Assembly: GCF_039602135.1 (NCBI RefSeq)
Contig: NZ_CP125942.1
Coordinates: forward strand, 1 to 64,000
Reading direction: 5' to 3'
Origin: Glutamicibacter sp. B1
Lineage (GTDB): Bacteria > Actinomycetota > Actinomycetes > Actinomycetales > Micrococcaceae
DNA length: 64,000 nt
Notes under the pieces: generated by a model
What the model saw: only the letters and a program-made list of their open reading frames with translations
What the model was told of the DNA's origin: nothing
Database searches by the model: none
Made by a program: the position numbers and the translations under genes
Shown: positions 55,166 to 62,193 of the stretch, piece after piece
Numbering within the stretch: position 1 is the stretch's first letter
Layout of the letters: every line of letters begins with the position of its first letter

Positions 55166-56188
55166 ATGGCTATTCGACTAACTGACGTCGCTAATGAAGC
55201 CGGTGTTTCATTGGCAACTGCCTCACGCGTGCTCAATGGTTCCGCACGAAAGCCGGCCGCTGAGATCTCTGACAGGGTTCGTGCTGCTGCGGAGAAACTT
55301 GGCTATTTTCCCAACGCTCAGGCGCAAGCGCTTGCCCGGGCTTCAACGAAGCTGGTTGGTCTTGTTGTTCGCGACATCGCGGACCCCTACTTCTCGACGA
55401 TCGCTCGCGGAGTTCAGCGAGGCCTGGGGGATAGCGGCACCCAGCTGCTTTTGGCTAGTACGGATTCTGAACCAGAGCGAGAAATTGAAGCCGTCAGATC
55501 CTTTATGTCCCAGCGCACGGATGCCATTATTCTCTCTGGTTCCCGTGGTTTATCTGAGGATGCAGCCTTGTTGCGGTTGATTGGGAGCTATCAGGAAAAT
55601 GGGGGTCAGGTAATCGTTATCGGACAACCCTTGGCGAGCACTGGTGGTATTCAGATAGACAACGAAACGACCTCTGAAAACCTCGCTGAAGAGCTCATTA
55701 GATCGGGCCATCGAAGGTTTGTTGTTCTTGCTGGAGACGAAAACTTACTGACTTCGCGTGATCGCGCTCAAGGCTTCCTGAGGAAGTTGAAGCGTACAGG
55801 GCTGTCGGCTGTGGGGGTCGTGCATGGTGCGTTTTCCCGCGAAGGCGCCTATATGGCGATGAGTGATTTCCTTAGGGGGCGCAAGTCGGAGGAGGATGCG
55901 CAACAACTGTGCGTTTTCTGCGTTTCTGACGTCATGGCCTTGGGGGCTATTCGCGCCATTCGGGAAAGTGGACTTCGCGTACCCGAGGATATTGCGGTTG
56001 TAGGCTTTGACGATATTCCGACCCTTGAGGACGTTACTCCTGGAATTAGTACCGCTCGTCTGCCATTGGAAGAGATCGGTAGATGGGCCGGTGAGATGGT
56101 GCTAAGTCATGGAGAGGCGCGTAAAACGGTAGTTGCCGGAACTCCCGTGCTGCGCGAATCTACCAAGCTGCATGCGGGGAACCAGTGA
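55166..56188 (+). CDS. LacI family regulator of the sugar regulon
   Basis: The 340-residue regulator has the helix-turn-helix [20 protein letters not shown] (residues 3-22), [16 protein letters not shown] hinge, and a sugar-sensing domain with [15 protein letters not shown] near 73 and [20 protein letters not shown] near 283. It is central between two operators and divergent from the five-gene operon, so it is the likely repressor for sites at 43989, 55064 and 56279. The inducer is unknown. Ribosome binding site AAAGGAT. Confidence 0.93.
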   Translation: MAIRLTDVANEAGVSLATASRVLNGSARKPAAEISDRVRAAAEKLGYFPNAQAQALARASTKLVGLVVRDIADPYFSTIARGVQRGLGDSGTQLLLASTDSEPEREIEAVRSFMSQRTDAIILSGSRGLSEDAALLRLIGSYQENGGQVIVIGQPLASTGGIQIDNETTSENLAEELIRSGHRRFVVLAGDENLLTSRDRAQGFLRKLKRTGLSAVGVVHGAFSREGAYMAMSDFLRGRKSEEDAQQLCVFCVSDVMALGAIRAIRESGLRVPEDIAVVGFDDIPTLEDVTPGISTARLPLEEIGRWAGEMVLSHGEARKTVVAGTPVLRESTKLHAGNQ

Positions 56189-56244
56189 TACCCAGCGTGC
56201 ATAATGCCATGTTCAAATGTTATTGACGGATTCAGTCCCACCCC

Positions 56245-56292
56245 TTGACTCGTGATGGGGCTCACACTTAGATTGTTTGGGAAGCGCTTTCC
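56245..56292 (+). promoter_or_regulatory. Promoter and LacI-type operator 3 of the sugar regulon
   Basis: TTGACT (56245-56250), a 17-bp spacer and TTAGAT (56268-56273) form a good promoter, and GGGAAGCGCTTTCC (56279-56292) follows 5 bp later. Architecture matches operator 2. The binding-protein ATG is 66 bp downstream, behind AAGGAGGAG. Confidence 0.82.
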
Positions 56293-56358
56293 GAAAGACT
56301 GAAAATACGGTCAATTGTTGATACTTTGCACTGACCGGCCCACTCAAGGAGGAGACCC

Positions 56359-57675
56359 ATGGACCAGCAGGATCACTCAAGAAAAAGTCGACAGAAGTTC
56401 GGTGCACGTCTGAGCAAGTCCGTTGCCGTCGTCGCGGTTGCTGCCTTGGCATTAACCGGGTGTGGCGGTAGCAGCAGTGCAGACAGCGCTGACGGCAAGA
56501 CTGTACTTAGATTCTCCTGGTGGGGATCTGATTCCCGCGCGCAGGCCACCAATAAAATCATTGAAGCTTTTGAGGCCGAGAATCCCGATATCGACGTACA
56601 GGGCGAGTATTCGGACTGGAGCGGCTACTGGGATAAGTTGGCAACCCAGGTTGCTTCCAACGATGCGCCAGACATCATCCAGATGGATGACAAGTATCTA
56701 CGTGAATATGCAGACCGCGGGGCTCTTCTCGATTTGACCGGCGTGGACGTCTCCAAGTTTGAAGAAGTCTCTATCCAGAACGGAACAACTGATGACGGGC
56801 TGGTCGGCCTGACTACTGGCATCAATTCATTCACCCTGACGGCTAATCCGAAAGTACTCGAAGAGGCCGGATTGGAGGTGCCAGACGATAAGACCTGGAC
56901 TTGGGATGATTATCGGAAGATCACCGAGACCGTCAGTGAAAAGCTGGATGGAAAGTACGGCGCAGAAGCTCCCAACGAACCTGCCGGATTACAGACCTGG
57001 TTGCGACAGGGTGGAAAACACTTGACCGGTAGCGACGGCGCTCTCGGCTTCACCGCAGAAGATCTGACTGGTTACTTCCAACATCATCACGATCTTCTTG
57101 CCGACGGTTCTTACCCGAAGGCATCGGTCCTGGCCGAAAACCAAAATGCTGGACCCGACCGCTCCATGACAGGAACCGGAACGGCTGCCTTCGGAATGTG
57201 GTGGAGCAACCAGCTCGGCGGCTTGTCGGCTGCTGTCGGTTCTGACCTGGTTCCATTGCGCCTACCTAGCAGTACCGGCAAGGCCGAAGATAATGGCCTA
57301 TGGTACAAATCTTCAATGATGATGTCCGGTTACGGCCGCACCAAGCATCCAGACGAGGTCAAGAAATTCATTGACTTCATGGTCAATTCGCAAGAAGCCG
57401 GTAAGCTGAATCAGATGGATCGTGGCCTACCAGCCAACCTCGATGTGCGTAAGAACGTCGTTGCTGATCTGGATTCAGTGGAGACCGCTTCGGCAGAATT
57501 TGTGAGCAGCCTAGAGCCAGAACTCCAAGGAACTGAACCAATTCCTCCCATGGGATTCAGCGCTGTTCAAGACATCCTGTATCGCTATGAAATGGAAGTC
57601 TTCTTTGACCGACAAAGCGTGGCAGATGCCGCACAAAACGCGTTCAAGGAAATTGAAACAGCAGTAGCTCAGTAG
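56359..57675 (+). CDS. Extracellular sugar-binding lipoprotein (ABC importer)
   Basis: A 438-residue family 1 solute-binding protein. The signal peptide is basic then VAVVAVAALALTGCGGSSS, with lipobox LTGC (lipidated cysteine near residue 35). The mature part has LRFSWWGSDSRAQATNKIIEAF near 50 and PDIIQMDDKYLREYADRG near 113, typical of CUT1 oligosaccharide binders. It lacks adjacent permeases; the CUT1 permeases at 44105-46004 share its operator and are the probable partners. A terminator follows. Confidence 0.93.
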   Translation: MDQQDHSRKSRQKFGARLSKSVAVVAVAALALTGCGGSSSADSADGKTVLRFSWWGSDSRAQATNKIIEAFEAENPDIDVQGEYSDWSGYWDKLATQVASNDAPDIIQMDDKYLREYADRGALLDLTGVDVSKFEEVSIQNGTTDDGLVGLTTGINSFTLTANPKVLEEAGLEVPDDKTWTWDDYRKITETVSEKLDGKYGAEAPNEPAGLQTWLRQGGKHLTGSDGALGFTAEDLTGYFQHHHDLLADGSYPKASVLAENQNAGPDRSMTGTGTAAFGMWWSNQLGGLSAAVGSDLVPLRLPSSTGKAEDNGLWYKSSMMMSGYGRTKHPDEVKKFIDFMVNSQEAGKLNQMDRGLPANLDVRKNVVADLDSVETASAEFVSSLEPELQGTEPIPPMGFSAVQDILYRYEMEVFFDRQSVADAAQNAFKEIETAVAQ

Positions 57676-57680
57676 CAAAA

Positions 57681-57710
57681 AACGAACGAGCCCTTTCGGG
57701 CTCGTTCGTT
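57681..57710. terminator. Bidirectional terminator after the binding-protein gene
   Basis: A 13-bp perfect stem AACGAACGAGCCC / GGGCTCGTTCGTT (57681-57693, 57698-57710) with a TTTC loop, A-rich before and T-rich after. It serves the lipoprotein gene and the convergent gene ending at 57718. Confidence 0.9.
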
Positions 57711-57717
57711 GTTTAAG

Positions 57718-58695
57718 CTACTGAAGATCCAGCGTGCTCAACACATTCGGCGCGTTCTGGCGCAAATGTTCATCGTCAGCGTCCAAGAGCAAACGCAACC
57801 ACGTTTCATGCTGGGAAAGCGGAGCTACCAAACACGCAGGATTGATCAGATCATAAAGCTCATCCGGTGAACCGTAGGCAGCAAACTGATCAAGGTACGC
57901 GAACAACACCTGCATCACACGTTCATCGTTGGTGTCACAGTCCCAAGCTTCACACATGGCGGCCAACGCCGTATTCAGTGAAGAGAAGGGATGAGCCCAG
58001 TGCGCCGAAGAAAGATTCAAGATGCGCCCATGCGTGCCAGACTCGGCCGGAACAACAACATGGGACAGATCAAAGTTACCGTGTTCCAAACTCAGCGGAA
58101 CCGGCCCCTCATGCAAAATGGAGCAAGCCTTGAGCAACTCATCGATATGCGTCGCCAGATGATCTGCCTGCGCCCCATCAATGTGCAATGGGTGTTCTGG
58201 CGGCAAAGAAACATGCATCATCAATGCCTGCTCAAACTGTTCAGGCAAGAACTGCGGATCAACAACGGTGACCCCAGCATCAAAGAACTCATCTTCGTGG
58301 CCCATCAGGGCAACCTGCAAGGAACCGAGAGAGGCCATGGCTAGCTCCCAGTTTTCCACCGAGTCACCGAGGTCTGCCAGCGTATGTCCGAAATCCGGGC
58401 TCAACATATAGCCAGCGCTACGATCCACCGCGAGCGGCATCACCACGCGTTCAGGCAGAAGCTGTCCAGCAACCACGGTGGTCGCCGCTTCAGCAGTCAA
58501 CCCCGGAGCGTTGGCGCTGAAGATCAGATCTGCAGCATCGGTTTTTACCGTTGCCTGGATCTGATGCAATTGGGCAGGCCAGAAGTCAGGACCGGAGGTG
58601 CGTTGGATGCCGTAGGCTTCGCAGGCCGCGTCAATCCATTCGGCGGTCGACTCACGCCAGTTATCGCTGTTGAACAAATCTATCCACTGTGCCAC
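57718..58695 (-). CDS. Phosphotransferase (APH)-fold protein with degenerate active site
   Basis: The 325-residue protein has the layout of aminoglycoside-phosphotransferase-fold kinases: N-lobe LIFSANAPGLTAEAATTVVAGQLLPERVV (core, 57-85) and MLSPDFGHTLADLGD near 97, then the catalytic region LSLEHGNFDLSHVVV near 202. In active enzymes the loop reads HGDxxxxN and the metal loop has DW. Here they read HGNFDLSH (205-212) and LNLSSAHW (227-233), and the N-lobe lysine position is Ser60. It is thus probably a pseudokinase or a protein with changed function. Divergent from the GH65 fusion gene. Confidence 0.72.
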   Translation of the reverse strand: MAQWIDLFNSDNWRESTAEWIDAACEAYGIQRTSGPDFWPAQLHQIQATVKTDAADLIFSANAPGLTAEAATTVVAGQLLPERVVMPLAVDRSAGYMLSPDFGHTLADLGDSVENWELAMASLGSLQVALMGHEDEFFDAGVTVVDPQFLPEQFEQALMMHVSLPPEHPLHIDGAQADHLATHIDELLKACSILHEGPVPLSLEHGNFDLSHVVVPAESGTHGRILNLSSAHWAHPFSSLNTALAAMCEAWDCDTNDERVMQVLFAYLDQFAAYGSPDELYDLINPACLVAPLSQHETWLRLLLDADDEHLRQNAPNVLSTLDLQ

Positions 58696-58787
58696 GTTCT
58701 TATCGTAGTATGTCGATGCAAACGCGATCAGTTGCTACCGTATGGACTACGGCTAGTAATTTGCTCCTCTTTCGAAGGATTTCGATC

Positions 58788-61700
58788 GTGAACGCTTATC
58801 GACCTGAGTACCGACACCGTGATTACAAAGCCGTCCTCTTTGATCTGGATGGTGTGATTACACCAACGGCACTGTTACATCGCAGGGCCTGGCAAGAACT
58901 ATTTTCTGCCTATTTTGACCAATTTCCGGGCGTAGCCGCCTACACGGAGCAAGACTATTTCAACTTGCTTGACGGGCGCCCTCGCTATGACGCAGTACAG
59001 GCCATTCTGGCCTCACGCGGTCTCGAATTGCCTTGGGGAACCACACAAGACCCCGCCGGTCAGGACACCATCTGTGCCCTAGGCAATATGAAAAATGACA
59101 AATTCACCGAAGTGCTCTTGCGCGATGGCATCGAACCTTATGCCGGCTCGGTAGCCTATTTGCGTCAGGTGCTCGACGCAGGGCTAGACGTGGCGGTTGT
59201 ATCCTCTTCACGCAACGCCCGCATGGTCCTTTCAGCTGCCGGTCTCGAAGAACACTTCCCACTGGTGATGGGAGGGCAGGAAGCTGCCGCCCGTAACCTG
59301 GCGGGCAAACCTGCCCCCGATACGTTCTTGGCCGCCACCGCCGATTTAGGGTGGCGCCCTGAAGAGTGTGTGGTCTTTGAAGATGCCACCAGTGGTGTGG
59401 CAGCAGCCCGGGCCGGAGGTTTTGGCGTAGTCGGTGTGGCCCGTGAAGAGAACTCTGTCGACTTGCTGGAAGCCGGCGCGCACTTTGTCATTGAAGATCT
59501 TTCCGAACTAGTTTCAGAGGAATCTATCCAGGCCTGGGAGATGGACTCCTGGTCGCTGATGCGCGACGAGAACCGAGACACCGACGGCGCCCAAGACACC
59601 GTCTTCTCTTTGGGCAATGGTTTCCTCGGCGCACGAGCAGCGCAATTGGGTTTGGGTGATCAAAGCGGGGGAACCTTTATCAACGGCCTGCACGAGGCTT
59701 GGGAAATCCGGCACGCTGAAAGCGCCTTCGGTCTAGCCGAAACCGGACAGACCATGATCAGTGCCCCGGACTTTAGAACACTGCGCGTCTTCATCAATGA
59801 TGAAGCCTTAGAAGTGGGGCGCACCGAGATGCTGCGCGATGATCTGCGGCTAGACATGCGCGATGGCACGCTGTGCGCACGAACCCTGTGGCGCACCGCA
59901 GAAGGCCATCGTGTGGCCGTCATGGCCCGCACCATGATTTCCTTCACCGACCGACACCTAGCTCTACAGGATGTTCACGTCCGGCTACTGGATGCTCCGG
60001 CCCGGGTGCTCGTGCAGTCTTCGGTGGTGGGCTACCTTTCAACGCGCACGGTGGCCTCACCGGAAGAGACTGATGCTTCCAATGCGGGCGTGGCTGATCC
60101 ACGTAAGAGTGAAGAGGCTAGCGAAAACCCATTGCACCCGGCCGGGCACAGCGTCCAAGGCTCGCGGTTGGGTATTTCCTATGAGGTCCCCGGGTCAGGA
60201 ATGTCGGTGGCTGCCATGGTGGAACACCAGGTGAGCACCACTGGCGGAACTGAGCAGCAGCCACGAATTGACCGTAAAGCCACCGATGAACGTGCCGACG
60301 AGGTCATCAGTGCTCGGCTAGAAGCCGGACAGGGCCTTCGTGTTTCGAAGTACGCGGTCTATAACTGCTCCCGACGACACCCAGCCCAGGAAATGTTGCT
60401 GCGTTCGGACCGGGCCCTGGACCATTTGGTAGATCAGGGCATGGACCAGCATTTCCGCACCCAACGCGAGTTCATGGCTGACTTTTGGCAGCGTAGCGAT
60501 GTGGTGGTGGACTGTGACGATGCCGCACTGCAGCGAAAGATCCGTTGGAACCTTTTCCAGCTGGCTCAGGCTGCTGGCCGTGCCGACGGGTTAGGCATCA
60601 GCGCCAAGGGCGTGAGTGGCAACGGTTATTCCGGACACTATTTCTGGGATACCGAAATCTATGTGATGCCGTTCTTGACTTATACCAATCAGCAGTGGGC
60701 GCGTAATACCCTGCGAGCCCGCGTGGCCATGATCCCGGCAGCCACCCGGCGGGCCAGCATCATGAACGAGGCAGGACTGCTCTTTCCTTGGCGCACCATT
60801 AATGGTGAAGAAGCCAGTGCCTACTATCCTGCGGGCACTGCTCAGTATCACATCAACGCGGACGTCGTGTATTCACTCAATCGCTATCTCAGCGTGATGG
60901 AAGATGATGAATTCCTGTTGGCTGGTGGTGCCGAGATTCTGGTGGGAACAGCGCGAATGTGGGCTTCGCTGGGCTTCTGGCGCGGTCAAGAAGGCAATGA
61001 GCGTTTCCATATTCATGGGGTGACCGGCCCAGACGAATACACTGCGGTAGTCAACGACAACTTGTACACCAATGTCATGGCCCGCTTTAACCTGCGCCGT
61101 AGTGCCCAGTTGCTCATCGAATTGGCTCAACAACGTCCCGAGCATTACACCCGGCTGGCGAGCAAGCTGGAATTGAGCGATGAAGAAATTGCACTGTGGC
61201 TCAAGGCCGCCGACTGCATGCATATTCCGTATTCGGAATCTGTAGGGATCCACCCACAAGATGAGCACTTCTTAAATCGTGAGGTGTGGGATCTTGCCAA
61301 TACCGGGCCGGATAAGCGCCCCTTGTTGCTGCACTATCACCCGCTGGTGATTTATCGCTTCCAGGTGATCAAGCAGGCCGATGCGGTGCTGGCCCTGTGG
61401 TTGCGTTCCAGTGACTTCACTGCGGAGCAGAAGCTTGCGGACTTCAATTACTATGATCCGCTGACCACGGGGGACTCCACCCTGTCAGCCACGGTGCAAT
61501 CCATTTTGGCTGCCGAAGTTGGGTACCGCGAGCTGTCATGGGAGTACTTCGAGCACGCACTGAATGTGGATTTGGAGAATCTGCACGGCAATACCGGAGA
61601 CGGTATCCACGTGGCTTCTACCGGCGGGGTCTGGTCCGGACTGATTTATGGTTTTGCTGGTCTGCGTGATGATGATGACCGGCTCTGCTTTGATCCGCGG

Positions 61701-61976
61701 TTACCCGAAGCGTGGCGGTCGATCAGTTTCAGCTTGGCCTGGCACGGTATGCGCATTGCTATCCGACTGGATAAAACCAGTATTACCTTCACCCTAGATG
61801 GCGCGTATTCGCGTCCGCTTTGGGTGCGCGGTGAGCAGGTGGATCTGATCCCAGGGGAAAGCGTGGTTGTTGAACTGGCTGATCAGGGACCGGTCCGTGA
61901 AGGCCGTCCGAGCCTGGACAGGGTCTTCGAGGTGCAAAGTGAAGCCGGGGTAGATGTGCCCCGCAAGGCCTGGTAG
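58788..61976 (+). CDS. Beta-phosphoglucomutase / GH65 disaccharide phosphorylase fusion
   Basis: The 1062-residue protein joins two consecutive steps. Residues about 12-235 are a HAD beta-phosphoglucomutase (FDLDGVITP with Asp19 and Asp21; VVSSSRNARMVL; VVFEDATSGVAAARAGGF). Residues about 250-1030 are a GH65 phosphorylase with the catalytic acid in GVTGPDEYTAVVNDN and the phosphate-binding loop HVASTGGVWSG. The phosphorylase would cleave an alpha-glucoside (maltose, trehalose, kojibiose or nigerose) to beta-glucose-1-phosphate, and the mutase would give glucose-6-phosphate. I choose GTG 58788 after CGAAGGATT; a longer frame to 58689 overlaps the divergent gene. Confidence 0.93.
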   Translation: MNAYRPEYRHRDYKAVLFDLDGVITPTALLHRRAWQELFSAYFDQFPGVAAYTEQDYFNLLDGRPRYDAVQAILASRGLELPWGTTQDPAGQDTICALGNMKNDKFTEVLLRDGIEPYAGSVAYLRQVLDAGLDVAVVSSSRNARMVLSAAGLEEHFPLVMGGQEAAARNLAGKPAPDTFLAATADLGWRPEECVVFEDATSGVAAARAGGFGVVGVAREENSVDLLEAGAHFVIEDLSELVSEESIQAWEMDSWSLMRDENRDTDGAQDTVFSLGNGFLGARAAQLGLGDQSGGTFINGLHEAWEIRHAESAFGLAETGQTMISAPDFRTLRVFINDEALEVGRTEMLRDDLRLDMRDGTLCARTLWRTAEGHRVAVMARTMISFTDRHLALQDVHVRLLDAPARVLVQSSVVGYLSTRTVASPEETDASNAGVADPRKSEEASENPLHPAGHSVQGSRLGISYEVPGSGMSVAAMVEHQVSTTGGTEQQPRIDRKATDERADEVISARLEAGQGLRVSKYAVYNCSRRHPAQEMLLRSDRALDHLVDQGMDQHFRTQREFMADFWQRSDVVVDCDDAALQRKIRWNLFQLAQAAGRADGLGISAKGVSGNGYSGHYFWDTEIYVMPFLTYTNQQWARNTLRARVAMIPAATRRASIMNEAGLLFPWRTINGEEASAYYPAGTAQYHINADVVYSLNRYLSVMEDDEFLLAGGAEILVGTARMWASLGFWRGQEGNERFHIHGVTGPDEYTAVVNDNLYTNVMARFNLRRSAQLLIELAQQRPEHYTRLASKLELSDEEIALWLKAADCMHIPYSESVGIHPQDEHFLNREVWDLANTGPDKRPLLLHYHPLVIYRFQVIKQADAVLALWLRSSDFTAEQKLADFNYYDPLTTGDSTLSATVQSILAAEVGYRELSWEYFEHALNVDLENLHGNTGDGIHVASTGGVWSGLIYGFAGLRDDDDRLCFDPRLPEAWRSISFSLAWHGMRIAIRLDKTSITFTLDGAYSRPLWVRGEQVDLIPGESVVVELADQGPVREGRPSLDRVFEVQSEAGVDVPRKAW

Positions 61977-61985
61977 GCCATGATG

Positions 61986-62015
61986 AGGCCGCCGTTCCAA
62001 TGTGAACGGCGGCCT
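61986..62015 (+). terminator. Terminator after the GH65 fusion gene
   Basis: A 12-bp perfect stem AGGCCGCCGTTC / GAACGGCGGCCT (61986-61997, 62004-62015) with a 6-base loop, followed by TTGTCGTC. Confidence 0.8.
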
Positions 62016-62059
62016 TTGTCGTCCTCGAATATCGTTCTTAAGGCCAGATTCAGAATAAT

Positions 62060-62073
62060 GGGAACGTTCCACA
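62060..62073. promoter_or_regulatory. Operator-like palindrome upstream of the iron-type permease
   Basis: GGGAACGTTCCACA contains the perfect palindrome GGAACGTTCC (62061-62070). The same 14 bases occur again at 62216-62229, inside the start of the permease gene, so the pair flanks the start codon. The binding protein is unknown. Confidence 0.55.
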
Positions 62074-62193
62074 TCCGGTCCTGACCCGTTCACCTTCACG
62101 TCATCTGAGCGTCACCTAGGCTCCCTAACCTGATCAATGTGCCCGGGAATCCTCTGGGCTGGCATGAAACTAGGCGAGCGCGCGGAGGACTTA

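Noticed and set aside
62112..62134. Possible IdeR/DtxR iron box before the FbpB-like permease
   Set aside because: Only the right half (CTAACCT) fits; the left half is shifted by one base, so I do not call it a site.
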